64,000 nt of DNA, from NCBI RefSeq assembly GCF_036625195.1, contig NZ_JAZKUG010000001.1, positions 2,976,001-3,040,000 of the forward strand. Direction: 5' to 3'. Source of the DNA: Accumulibacter sp. (GTDB taxonomy: Bacteria; Pseudomonadota; Gammaproteobacteria; Burkholderiales; Rhodocyclaceae). Position numbers and translations under genes: made by a program. Shown here in pieces: positions 53,363 to 61,475 of the stretch. A model generated the notes under the pieces. That model saw only the letters and a program-made list of their open reading frames with translations. It searched no databases and was not told the origin of the DNA. Positions within the stretch are counted from its first letter, which is position 1. Each line of letters opens with the position of its first letter.

Positions 53363-53904
53363 CCGCCCACCATTCCGACCGCTGCCTGGTGCGCAAGTCC
53401 GTCGATCAGCTCAGCCGCATTCCCGACTCGCTGATCGCCTTCCTCGCCCGCTTCGCGCTCGCTGCCACCTTCTGGGCGTCCGGCCAGACCAAGGTGCAGG
53501 GCATGGCCATCAATTTCGTCAGCGGCGAGTTCGAGTTCGGCTGGCCACGGCTTGCCGATTCGGTGATCGAGCTGTTTCGCGACGAATACCGGCTGCCGCT
53601 CATTCCGCCCGAAGTGGCCGCACCGATGGCGGCCTGCGCCGAACACCTCTTCCCGCTGCTGCTGCTGATCGGGCTGGCGACGCGATTTTCCGCGCTGGCG
53701 CTGCTCGCCATGACAGCGGTGATCCAGATCTTCGTCTACCCTGATGCCTACGCGTTGCACGGCACCTGGGCGGCGGGCCTGCTCTTCCTGGTTGCCAGGG
53801 GAGGCGGTGCGTTCTCGCTCGATGCGCTGCTCGCTGGCCGGTATGCCTGCTCCTGCCCGGCACGGACGGGCGCGCGAGCAGCGGCGCAACCCGGCCGACC
53901 CTGA
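53359..53904 (+). CDS. DoxX family membrane protein (GigT-like)
   Basis: 181 aa, four hydrophobic segments. IAFLARFALAATFWASGQTKVQG and EHLFPLLLLIGLATRFSALALLAMTAVIQIFVYPDAY are the DoxX core. It is the last member of the operon order DUF2282-DUF692-DUF2063-DoxX also seen in gold/copper-responsive gig loci. Likely a quinone- or thiol-linked redox membrane partner; the role is not established. AAGGAG precedes the overlapping ATG. Confidence 0.87.
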   Translation: MTAHHSDRCLVRKSVDQLSRIPDSLIAFLARFALAATFWASGQTKVQGMAINFVSGEFEFGWPRLADSVIELFRDEYRLPLIPPEVAAPMAACAEHLFPLLLLIGLATRFSALALLAMTAVIQIFVYPDAYALHGTWAAGLLFLVARGGGAFSLDALLAGRYACSCPARTGARAAAQPGRP

Positions 53905-54041
53905 GCGACCTCGCACCGCTGTGACGAAAACGCGTTTGGCCTCACCGTCAATCCGCCTCGCTTGGCTGTTCCCCATGACGCAGCGGGAACAGGCGACAGG
54001 GGTCCGCATCGGCCGGCAAGGCGCGCAGGAAGCAAAGCAGA

Positions 54042-54058
54042 TGTCGGATACTCTTACA
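54042..54058 (+). promoter_or_regulatory. Putative enhancer site upstream of PEP-CTERM gene 2
   Basis: TGTCGGATACTCTTACA, the partner of the motif at 49955 (14 of 17 identical), 92 bp upstream of the sigma-54 element. Confidence 0.6.
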
Positions 54059-54133
54059 AGCACTCGGCAGCCGCCATGATCTGCACCTTCGCGCGACAGA
54101 GTAAATCATAAACAATCAATTTGTTATCGATTC

Positions 54134-54149
54134 TGGCCCGAAATATGCG
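54134..54149 (+). promoter_or_regulatory. Sigma-54 promoter of PEP-CTERM gene 2
   Basis: TGGCCCGAAATATGCG: GG-N10-GC spacing is exact; the -24 box equals that at 50045, the -12 box is weaker (ATGC). It begins exactly 100 bp before the ATG at 54234, inside an AT-rich island. Confidence 0.65.
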
Positions 54150-54233
54150 TGCGTTTTCTTGAGGCAACCGGAACACAAGCGGCAGCCTGACGCGAGCCGC
54201 ACCGGGAGAGCCAGGCACACAGGAGGAGAGACG

Positions 54234-55043
54234 ATGGGCATGAGGAATGATCCTGCCGTGAGCGGCAACGCAGTTTCCCGCGGCGCTCGGAGCGAGCGAT
54301 GCGACCGACGGGACGGGGCGCGGCCGAGGCTGCGCCAGCTGACCGTTGCCGCCGCTCTCGCCATTGCCGCTGTCCTGCCGGCCGGCCGCGCTCTGGCCGC
54401 GAACATCGACACCACCGCGGCGGTTGCGGTCGGCAGCGTCTACCCGTTCGGCATCGGCCGGAACGCCACCCCGACCTACGGCCAGACCTTCACCGCGGAT
54501 CCGACGCAGACCAACCTGACGGGCTTCTCGCTGTTCCTCGACCTGCGGCGGGACAACTCTCCGGTCGGCCCGGTGCCGAACGATGGCCCGCTGAACCTGC
54601 GCGGCTACCTGGCGATCTGGGATGGCAGCAAGGCTGGCACGCTCCTGTACACTGGCGACCAGCGGACGAAGCCAGACACGGACGACCTGGTCGAGTTTGC
54701 CTTCGCGACCAGCGAGTCGCTGGTCGCCGGGCAGAGCTATGTCGCGTTCCTGAGCGTGCTCGGCGAGGGCCAGGCGCAGGGCGTCACCAGCAGCGCTTTT
54801 CGCGCACCCTTGCCCGCGACCAGCAGCGTGCTCGCTGGCGGCGGCTTCGTCTACAACAACGCGGCATCGTTCAACGACTTGTTCGTTGGCGGCTGGAGCA
54901 CGGCTGGCGGGGTGGACCAGTTCTTCCGGGCCAGTTTCGCCGACGGCACCGGAACCTCGGTAGCGGAGCCCGCGTCACTGGCGCTGCTCGGAGTGGGACT
55001 GCTTGGCTTGGCCTGCCGGCGCCGCGGCTCCCGCACCGGCTGA
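54234..55043 (+). CDS. PEP-CTERM-like secreted protein 2
   Basis: 269 aa. A long basic N-tail precedes a signal segment (LTVAAALAIAAVLPAGRALA). The mature domain has YGQTFTADPTQTNLTGFSLFLD, LRGYLAIWDGSKAGTLLYTG and VAGQSYVAFLSVLG, a fold seen in several PEP-CTERM families. The sorting tail is SVAEPASLALLGVGLLGLACRRRGS with A-E-P in place of P-E-P. AGGAGGAG precedes the ATG. The Cys near the end of the hydrophobic helix is unusual. Co-regulated with protein 1 by shared promoter architecture. Confidence 0.85.
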   Translation: MGMRNDPAVSGNAVSRGARSERCDRRDGARPRLRQLTVAAALAIAAVLPAGRALAANIDTTAAVAVGSVYPFGIGRNATPTYGQTFTADPTQTNLTGFSLFLDLRRDNSPVGPVPNDGPLNLRGYLAIWDGSKAGTLLYTGDQRTKPDTDDLVEFAFATSESLVAGQSYVAFLSVLGEGQAQGVTSSAFRAPLPATSSVLAGGGFVYNNAASFNDLFVGGWSTAGGVDQFFRASFADGTGTSVAEPASLALLGVGLLGLACRRRGSRTG

Positions 55044-55433
55044 CCCGCGCGAAGGACTGCGGCAGCGCAGCGCGCCTCGGTCGCCACCAGTTGCGCCCGC
55101 ATCTCGGCTGTCGCGCGTTCAGCCCGCGGTACTGCTACGCCTTTCGCCGACGGCAACTGCTGGCCATCCGAGCACAGGGCTGCGAGTTGTCCGCGCCGGT
55201 GCCCTTTCGCCGCGCCCAGTGCCGCCAGCTGCCGCCTGACGATCTGCTGGGTCACTGCTGGTGGCAGCCGGCGTGGCATCGATCGCGGGTTGACGAAACG
55301 CCGCGGCGGCCGGAGGATCCGGGGCAGGCCGCCACGCGCCCAGGCGACGACGAGGCGGAGGCTGAGACCTGCGCTGGCTGCGCCGCAGCGCCCCTTCGAC
55401 AACGCCTCGATCACAGCTTTGGAGGAAATCGGC
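55044..55433. other. 390-bp intergenic region
   Basis: GC-rich and without a supported gene; only incidental open frames. Contains the ribosome site GGAGGAAAT of the following VOC gene. Confidence 0.4.
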
Positions 55434-55808
55434 ATGAACAAGGAAAACCCTGTCCGCTGGTTCGAAATCTACGTCCAGGACATGCAGCGCGCCAAGTCGT
55501 TCTACGCTGCGGTTCTCGGCGTCGAGTTCACCCGGCTCGACAGTCCCGGCATGGAGATGTGGGCCTTCCCGATGCAGATGGACGCCGGTGGCGCGTCGGG
55601 ATCGCTGGTGCGGATGGAAGGGATGCCGTCAGGCGGCAACGGCACGCTCGTCTATTTCGGTTGCGCGGATTGCGCCGTCGAGGTCGGGCGTGTCGTCGAG
55701 GCTGGTGGCCAAGTCTGCCAGGACAAGTTCTCGATCGGCCAGTACGGCTTCTGCGCGCTGGCCAAGGACACCGAAGGCAACCTGTTCGGCCTGCACTCGA
55801 TGGTTTGA
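55434..55808 (+). CDS. VOC family protein (glyoxalase-like)
   Basis: 124 aa. VRWFEIYVQDMQRAKSFYAAVLGVEF, MWAFPMQMDAGGASGSLVRMEGM, LVYFGCADCAVEVGRVVEAGG and YGFCALAKDTEGNLFGLHSM form the two beta-alpha-beta-beta-beta modules of the PhnB/YdhR-like VOC group. GGAGGAAAT precedes the ATG at 55434. Unlike the VOC gene at 46181 in sequence. Substrate unknown. Confidence 0.88.
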   Translation: MNKENPVRWFEIYVQDMQRAKSFYAAVLGVEFTRLDSPGMEMWAFPMQMDAGGASGSLVRMEGMPSGGNGTLVYFGCADCAVEVGRVVEAGGQVCQDKFSIGQYGFCALAKDTEGNLFGLHSMV

Positions 55809-55840
55809 GGTGAAAGTCGCGTCGGCGACTCGCGAATCTC

Positions 55841-55864
55841 CCTTCTCCCGCGCGCGGGAGAAGG
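55841..55864. repeat. Perfect 24-bp palindrome between convergent genes
   Basis: Arm CCTTCTCCCGCG and its exact complement with no spacer, 32 bp after the VOC stop and 20 bp before the end of the DUF1439 gene. This CTTCTCCC/GGGAGAAG type of palindrome is often dispersed in proteobacterial genomes; here it may act as a bidirectional terminator. Confidence 0.6.
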
Positions 55865-55883
55865 CGGGGAGAGAGTGGAGAGC

Positions 55884-56435
55884 TCAGAAAGGCGACAGCA
55901 CGGCCACGACACGGCCCGTTTCGATGCGGACCGACTTCAGCAGCCAGCGCGCGGCGGTTTCTTGCGCGCTGCCATTCTCGCGCAGGACGTAAACCGGCTT
56001 CGAGCGGAAGTACGAGGCGAGCAGTTGCGAGGCGGCCTGGCGAACCAGCGGGTTGGCCTCCTTTCGCCGCGACGGTATCGTCACCGAGTCGATGACCGGA
56101 TTGTCGAGAAAGAAGGCCTTCTGCTGGTCATCGTAGCGAAGACCGGCACGGCCGGCGACGGTGACGCGGAGTGGCTGGTTGCCCGGTATCTCGACGTCGA
56201 CCGCGGCGGCGATGCCGGCGCGGCCGTCGTCGCCGTCGAGCCGGATCGTCGGCGGATCGTTCAGGGCGACCGAGATCAGCCCGCCGTAGGACAATTGCAG
56301 CGGCTTTGCCCTGGTCAGGGCCGCGTCGACGTCCGCCTGCGAGAAGACGACTTCCCTTTCGAACAGGCTGGCACTGCAGCTCAGCGTGCTGGCCAGCAGG
56401 GTGGCGAGGAAGAAGAGCGTGCTTGCGAGGTGCAT
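55884..56435 (-). CDS. DUF1439 lipoprotein (YceB-like)
   Basis: 183 aa. Lipoprotein signal MHLASTLFFLATLLASTLSC with lipid Cys20. The DUF1439 domain includes REVVFSQADVDAALTRAKPL, the conserved polar strand GGLISVALNDPPTIRLDGDDGR, and a C-terminal SVRIETGRVVAVLSPF. Envelope protein of unknown role. The ATG at 56435 is chosen as the start of the signal peptide. Confidence 0.82.
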   Translation of the reverse strand: MHLASTLFFLATLLASTLSCSASLFEREVVFSQADVDAALTRAKPLQLSYGGLISVALNDPPTIRLDGDDGRAGIAAAVDVEIPGNQPLRVTVAGRAGLRYDDQQKAFFLDNPVIDSVTIPSRRKEANPLVRQAASQLLASYFRSKPVYVLRENGSAQETAARWLLKSVRIETGRVVAVLSPF

Positions 56436-56765
56436 GGGATTCCGGCTTCGGTCCTGCGAAAGCGCCATCGTCTGCCGATCCGCCGATGAAGGCAAGCCAC
56501 TTCGTGCCGTCAGCGGCGAGAACGTCCGTCCGCTCGCCGCCGTCGAACGGCATGCCCCGCGCTCCCGTTGCGGGCAGCGCGCGCCCTGCAGCCCCCTTCC
56601 GACGGACGCACGGTGAGGCGGTCTCCGACCCTCGGCCGCGGTACGCGGCGGGAGTTCCTGGCCGCACCGATGGCGCCGGGAAATTCAGCAAGAAGCGGAT
56701 TGCGCGCCCGCCCGCCCGTGTCGCACACTCAGGCATCCTTTCTCTTCGATGGTGGTGATGGTGCC
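56436..56765. other. 330-bp divergent intergenic region
   Basis: Lies between the DUF1439 and EamA genes. Open frames here are incidental; no clear promoter, repeat or RNA seen. Confidence 0.4.
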
Positions 56766-57668
56766 ATGAACGATGCCAGCCTGATTCGCCTTCTGGTACT
56801 CTCCGCGATCTGGGGCGCCTCCTTCCTGTTCATGCGTGTCGGGGCGCCGGCGATCGGCCCGGCAGCGCTCATCTTCCTGCGCGTCGCACTGGCGGCGCTC
56901 TTTCTCTGGTGCGTTGCCCTTGCCCTGCGCAGGACGCGGGCTGCCGGGGTCCACTGGCGGCACTATCTCGTTCTCGGGCTGTTCAATTCGGCGCTCCCGT
57001 TCCTGTTGTTCGCCCATGCGGCACAGACCGTTTCGGCGTCTCTGTTGTCGATCCTGAATGCGACGGCGCCGCTCTGGGGCGCCGTGATCGGCGCCGTCTG
57101 GTTGCGCCAGCCGCTGTCGCCAAGGCAGTTGATCGGCCTGTCCTGTGGCGTTGCCGGTGTCGTCGTGCTCGGCGGCAGCGAGGCCGCCCAATTGCCAGCG
57201 GGTGGCGGCCTCGCCATCGCCGCCGCCCTGCTCGCGGCATTCTCGTACGGCATCGCCACGACCTACACCAAAGCCGCCAGCGCCGTCGACCCCTTCGCCA
57301 ACGCGCACGGCAGCATGTGGGCAGCGACCCTGCTGCTGCTGCCGACCCTGTTCTTCCTGCCGTTGCCGGCCACCACGCCGACGACCGGCGTCGTCGCCGC
57401 GGTGATTGCCCTCGGCGTGCTCTGCAGCGGTGTCGCCTACCTGCTCTACTTCCGCCTGATCGCCGACATCGGCGCCACGCCCGCGCTGACGGTCACCTTC
57501 CTGATTCCCGTCTTCGGTGTGCTCTGGGGCTACCTGTTCCTCGACGAACCGGTCGGCTGGCATACCCTGTTCGGCGCCACGCTGGTGCTCTCCGGCACCG
57601 GCCTGGCGACCGGTTTCGCGCCGGCATCGCTGCTGGCCTCATGGAGGCTCCGGCATGTCCAGTCGTGA
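56766..57668 (+). CDS. EamA/DMT superfamily transporter
   Basis: 300 aa, ten predicted membrane helices in two EamA repeats (LVLSAIWGASFLFMRVGAPAIGP and the second half with ALGVLCSGVAYLLYFRLIADIG, then TFLIPVFGVLWGYLFLDEP). Probably a metabolite exporter of the RhaT/YdcZ-like group; substrate not predictable. The ATG at 56766 fits the first helix. Its end overlaps the next gene by 14 bp. Confidence 0.9.
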   Translation: MNDASLIRLLVLSAIWGASFLFMRVGAPAIGPAALIFLRVALAALFLWCVALALRRTRAAGVHWRHYLVLGLFNSALPFLLFAHAAQTVSASLLSILNATAPLWGAVIGAVWLRQPLSPRQLIGLSCGVAGVVVLGGSEAAQLPAGGGLAIAAALLAAFSYGIATTYTKAASAVDPFANAHGSMWAATLLLLPTLFFLPLPATTPTTGVVAAVIALGVLCSGVAYLLYFRLIADIGATPALTVTFLIPVFGVLWGYLFLDEPVGWHTLFGATLVLSGTGLATGFAPASLLASWRLRHVQS

Positions 57669-58536
57669 ACCCGGTGAGCAGTCGAGAAACTTTGCCGTCG
57701 TCGCGCGGGCGATCGAATACATCCGCGCGAACGCACGCGGGCAGCCGGCTCTGGAGGAGATTGCCGCGGCTGTCCACCTGAGCCCCTTCCACCTGCAGCG
57801 GCTGTTCTCCGCCTGGGCCGGGATCTCGCCGAAGCGCTTCCTGCAGTACCTGACCAAGGAACATGCCCGGCACGAACTGGCCCGGTCGCGCGACGTCCTG
57901 GCGGTCGCGGCCGACAGCGGTCTGAGCAGTGGCAGCCGCCTGCACGAGCTGATGGTCAGTTGTGAAGCCCTGTCGCCCGGCGAAATCCGGTCGGGCGGCC
58001 TCGGCATCGCGATCTCCTGCGGCTTCGCGCCGTCGCCTTTCGGCGACGCCCTGATCGCCTGGAGCGGACGCGGTGTCTGCCATCTCGCCTTCTGCTCGAG
58101 CGCTGCGCCGGCGATGCTCGCCGAGCTGCTGGCACGCTGGCCAGCGGCGACGATCGTGCGCGATGACGAGCAGGCGCGGCTGCTGCTTGCCCGCGTGTTT
58201 CCCGCCACGCCGACACGCGGCAAGCTGCACCTGTTGTTGCGCGGAACGAACTTCCAGATCAAGGTCTGGGAAGCGCTGATCCGGGTCGAGCCCGGTACGC
58301 TGATCTCCTATGGCGAACTGGCGCGGCGGGCGGCAGTACCGAGCGCCCAGCGGGCAGTCGGCAGTGCGCTGGCGGCCAATCGCATCGCCTACCTGATTCC
58401 CTGCCACCGGGTGATCCGCGAGTCGGGAGAGATCGGCAGCTATCGCTGGGGGAGCGGTCGCAAGCTGGCGCTGATCGGCTGGGAGGCGGGCATCGGCGAG
58501 CGCACGACGCGTGCCGCCGCCGGCGACGAAGCCTGA
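57655..58536 (+). CDS. Ada-type AraC-HTH / O6-methylguanine-DNA methyltransferase
   Basis: 293 aa. Residues about 10-105 are an AraC-type DNA-binding domain (LEEIAAAVHLSPFHLQRLFSAWAGISPKRFLQ). The rest is the methyltransferase with acceptor Cys250 in IPCHRVIRESGEIGSYRWG. The N-terminal zinc methyl-phosphotriester domain of E. coli Ada, with its sensor Cys, is absent. It would repair O6-methylguanine suicidally and may regulate transcription, but not by the classical switch. Overlaps the EamA gene. Confidence 0.92.
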   Translation: MSSREPGEQSRNFAVVARAIEYIRANARGQPALEEIAAAVHLSPFHLQRLFSAWAGISPKRFLQYLTKEHARHELARSRDVLAVAADSGLSSGSRLHELMVSCEALSPGEIRSGGLGIAISCGFAPSPFGDALIAWSGRGVCHLAFCSSAAPAMLAELLARWPAATIVRDDEQARLLLARVFPATPTRGKLHLLLRGTNFQIKVWEALIRVEPGTLISYGELARRAAVPSAQRAVGSALAANRIAYLIPCHRVIRESGEIGSYRWGSGRKLALIGWEAGIGERTTRAAAGDEA

Positions 58537-58578
58537 TCGCCCCGGTCCGGCAGTCGCCCCGCGCCCGGAAGCTCGCTG

Positions 58579-59493
58579 CTATTCCCTGCCGACCGAGAGC
58601 ACCGGATGAGTTTCGCTCTCCGAGACGAGGACCGTCATCAGATTGGTGACCAGCCTGACCCGGTCCTCGGCAGACAGCCTGACGACTCCTTCGGCTTCCA
58701 GTTGCTCGATCCCGAGCTTGACCATGCCGACCGCTCCGTCGACGATCCGGGTGCGGGCGGCGACGACCGCTTCCGCCTGTTGCCGGCGGAGCATGGCGCT
58801 GGCGATCTCCGGCGCGTAGGCGAGGTGCGAGATGCGCGCCTCGACGACCTCGAGACCGGCGAGCGCGACGTGCTCCTGGATTCGTGTCGCCAGCAGTTCG
58901 GCGACGGCGTCCATGTCGCCGCGCAGCGAGTTCCTGCCTTCTGCGTCGCCGTCGTACCAGCGCGCGCTGACCACCGAGCGCACCGCCGACTCGCTCTGGA
59001 TGACGATGTAGTTGGCGTAGTCCTCGACGTCGAACGCGGCACGCGCCGTGTCGGCGACACGCCAGACGACGACCGCCGCCACTTCCACCGGGTTGCCGGC
59101 GCGGTCGTTGACCTTCAGCGTCGGCGTATTGAGGTTGTTCGCGCGCAGCGACATCTTCTGTCGCTGGTAGAAGGGATTCACCCAGTAGAAGCCGTCCCGG
59201 CGCAGGGTGCCGGCATAGCGGCCGAAGAAGGTGAAGATGCCGGCGATGTTCGGCTGCAGGATGCCGAAGCCCTTGCCGAGAAAGGCGAGCAGCGGAATCG
59301 CCAGGAGCCTGGGCAGCGAAACCTGGGTCGGGAAAGGCAGTGCCAGGCCGATGAGGTTCCACGCCACGAGACCGATGAACGGCCAGACGGTCCACACCAG
59401 GAAGGCGAACCACAGGGGCAGGGCCAGCCAGCCGGAGATGCTCGCAGCCGGCCTTTCTTCAGCGATCTCGCGCACCGGATACTCCTCGTCCAC
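58579..59493 (-). CDS. SPFH/band-7 (slipin/stomatin-like) membrane protein
   Basis: 304 aa. A cytoplasmic N-tail and two hydrophobic segments (WLALPLWFAFLVWTVWPFIG and PRLLAIPLLAFLG) precede an SPFH domain: FFGRYAGTLRRDGFYWVNPFYQRQKMSLRANNLNTP, VKVNDRAGNPVEVAAVVVWRV-like strand and DVEDYANYIVIQSESAVR. A helical tail with IASAMLRRQQAEAVVAARTRIVDGAVGMVK follows. GTG at 59493 is used; no in-frame ATG fits and GGGAGA lies upstream. Scaffolds membrane microdomains; clients unknown. Confidence 0.87.
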   Translation of the reverse strand: MDEEYPVREIAEERPAASISGWLALPLWFAFLVWTVWPFIGLVAWNLIGLALPFPTQVSLPRLLAIPLLAFLGKGFGILQPNIAGIFTFFGRYAGTLRRDGFYWVNPFYQRQKMSLRANNLNTPTLKVNDRAGNPVEVAAVVVWRVADTARAAFDVEDYANYIVIQSESAVRSVVSARWYDGDAEGRNSLRGDMDAVAELLATRIQEHVALAGLEVVEARISHLAYAPEIASAMLRRQQAEAVVAARTRIVDGAVGMVKLGIEQLEAEGVVRLSAEDRVRLVTNLMTVLVSESETHPVLSVGRE

Positions 59494-60041
59494 GTTGCAT
59501 TGTGTCTCCCATTGTAGAGGCTTGCGGCCACGCCGGGGGACGTCGCTTCGCGTCGCTGCGGCTACAGGCAAGCCGTCAGGGTGCGCGCTGCCCGTGCCGG
59601 CGAGAGCGGTGACGCGCTGCCAGCAGCAACGGCCTGCGCGCGGTCGGCCGGACGCTTCGGCTTGCCGCGGAGAAGGCTGGGTCCGTCGAGGACGGCCCGC
59701 CACGGTCAGCTCTGCCGACCGTGCGCGCTCCGCGCCGCGCCCGGCGTCGTTCCGACGATGGGTTTGCGGTTCGCGACTCCGAGGCTCGATTTTTGGTGAC
59801 GGGTCCCGCGGCAGTGACTGGCGGAGGCCCGGCCTTCCCTCCCGTAGAGGCCACTCCTGCCCCGGCTGCCGCGCACCGTGCATGCCTCGGGGTGCGTCGT
59901 CGCGGCCGCTCACCCATGATGGTGCTCGCGACCGGCGGCCGCCCCAAACTGGTGCAACGGTGCGCACGATGTTGGCCGAGTGCATCGCCAGACGACGTCG
60001 GAACATGGCTGTCAAGCTGCTCCTGCGGGTCTTGGCGGAAA
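59494..60041. other. Long leader upstream of the urt operon
   Basis: About 550 bp with no supported gene. Holds the SPFH promoter on one side and the urt control region on the other. GGTGC/GCAC half-sites near 59951-59970 and 59877-59904 hint at NtrC binding, but none has canonical GCAC-N-GGTGC spacing. Confidence 0.45.
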
Positions 60042-60057
60042 TGGCACGCTCCTTGCT
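60042..60057 (+). promoter_or_regulatory. Sigma-54 promoter of the urt operon
   Basis: TGGCACGCTCCTTGCT: a full match to TGGCAC-N5-TTGCW, with GG-N10-GC exact. 73 bp upstream of the urtA ATG. Urea uptake genes are classically nitrogen-regulated through NtrC and RpoN. Confidence 0.85.
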
Positions 60058-60114
60058 TTGTCCCTCCTCGTGGAAGATTTCTTCCCGATCCCACAACACT
60101 CGAGGAGCTGACAG

Positions 60115-61383
60115 ATGGTACGTCGCAATTTCATGAAGACGATCTCGGCGGTGGCGGTGACTGCTGCCTTCGGACTCAATTCGTTCGCTGCAATGGCCGC
60201 CGAGACGATCAAGGTCGGTGTCCTGCATTCGCTGTCGGGCACGATGGCCATCTCGGAGACGGCGCTCAAGGAGACCGTGCTGATGGCGATCGACGAGATC
60301 AACAGGAAGGGCGGCGTGCTCGGCAAGAAGCTCGAGCCGGTGGTCGTCGATCCGGCGTCGAACTGGCCGCTCTTCGCCGAGAAGGCGCGCCAGTTGCTGA
60401 GCAAGGACAAGGTGGCGGTGGTCTTCGGCTGCTGGACCTCGGTGTCGCGCAAGTCGGTGCTGCCGGTGTTCAAGGAACTCAACGGTCTGCTCTTCTATCC
60501 GGTGCAGTACGAGGGCGAGGAACTCGAGTACAACGTCTTCTACACCGGCGCGGCGCCAAACCAGCAGGCGATTCCGGCAGTCGAGTACCTGATGAGCAAG
60601 GATGGCGGTGAGGCCAAGCGCTTCGTGCTGCTCGGCACCGACTACGTCTATCCGCGGACGACGAACAAGATCCTGCGTGCCTTCCTGAAGTCGAAGGGCG
60701 TCGCCGACGCCGACATCATGGAAGAGTACACGCCGTTCGGCCACAGCGACTACCAGACGATCATCGCCAAGATCAAGAAGTTCTCCAGCGAGGGCAAGAA
60801 GACGGCGGTCGTGTCGACGATCAACGGTGACTCGAACGTGCCGTTCTACAAGGAACTCGGCAACGCCGGCATCAAGGCGACCGAGGTGCCGGTGGTCGCC
60901 TTCTCGGTCGGGGAAGAAGAACTGCGCGGCGTCGACACCAAGCCGCTGGTCGGCCACCTGGCGTCGTGGAACTACTTCATGTCGCTGAAGAATCCGCAGA
61001 ACGAGCAGTTCACCAAGATGTACCGCGCCTGGGCGGTCAAGCAGAAGCTGCCGAACGCCGACAAGGCGGTGACCAACGATCCGATGGAAGCGACCTACAT
61101 TGGCGTCAACATGTGGAAGCAGGCGGTCGAGAAGGCGAAGTCGACCGACGTCGACAAGGTGATCGCGGCGATGGCCGGGCAGAGCTTCAAGGCCCCGTCT
61201 GGATTCACGATCAAGATGGACGAGAAGAACCACCACCTGCACAAGCCGGTGTTCATCGGCGAAATCAAGGCCGACGGGCAGTTCAACGTCGTCTGGAAGA
61301 CGCCGGGTCCGGTGCGGGCGCAGCCGTGGAGCCCGTTCATTCCGGGTAACGAGCAGCGGAAGGATCAGCCGGAAGGCCGTTAA
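60115..61383 (+). CDS. urtA: Urea ABC transporter substrate-binding protein
   Basis: Periplasmic urea receptor. 422 aa. Sec/Tat-like signal (MVRRNFMKTISAVAVTAAFG, cleavage after AMA). The UrtA family pattern IKVGVLHSLSGTMAISETALKETVLMAIDEINRKGG is followed by FGCWTSVSRKSVLPVFKE, LLFYPVQYEGEE, TDYVYPRTTNKIL and WNYFMSLKNPQNEQF, and by HHLHKPVFIGEIK near the end. These distinguish it from LivJ. GAGGAG lies before the ATG. Followed by a strong hairpin and urtB. Confidence 0.96.
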   Translation: MVRRNFMKTISAVAVTAAFGLNSFAAMAAETIKVGVLHSLSGTMAISETALKETVLMAIDEINRKGGVLGKKLEPVVVDPASNWPLFAEKARQLLSKDKVAVVFGCWTSVSRKSVLPVFKELNGLLFYPVQYEGEELEYNVFYTGAAPNQQAIPAVEYLMSKDGGEAKRFVLLGTDYVYPRTTNKILRAFLKSKGVADADIMEEYTPFGHSDYQTIIAKIKKFSSEGKKTAVVSTINGDSNVPFYKELGNAGIKATEVPVVAFSVGEEELRGVDTKPLVGHLASWNYFMSLKNPQNEQFTKMYRAWAVKQKLPNADKAVTNDPMEATYIGVNMWKQAVEKAKSTDVDKVIAAMAGQSFKAPSGFTIKMDEKNHHLHKPVFIGEIKADGQFNVVWKTPGPVRAQPWSPFIPGNEQRKDQPEGR

Positions 61384-61398
61384 GTCAGCATCGGCACA

Positions 61399-61423
61399 GC
61401 GCGCCGCCGCAGCGGCGGCGCGC
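61399..61423 (+). terminator. Intercistronic hairpin between urtA and urtB
   Basis: GCGCGCCGCCG (61399-61409) pairs perfectly with 61413-61423 across a 3-nt CAG loop, 15 bp after the urtA stop. No T-run, so more likely an mRNA 3' protector or partial terminator than a full stop. Confidence 0.65.
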
Positions 61424-61475
61424 GCTGCCCCCGGTCCGCGAGTTGCGGGCACGGGGTCGGCTCGAGGGAGAAAGC

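Noticed and set aside
59870..59975. Canonical NtrC enhancer sites upstream of urtA
   Set aside because: GGTGC and GCAC half-sites exist but spacing and orientation do not match GCAC-N5-7-GGTGC, so I did not list them as features.
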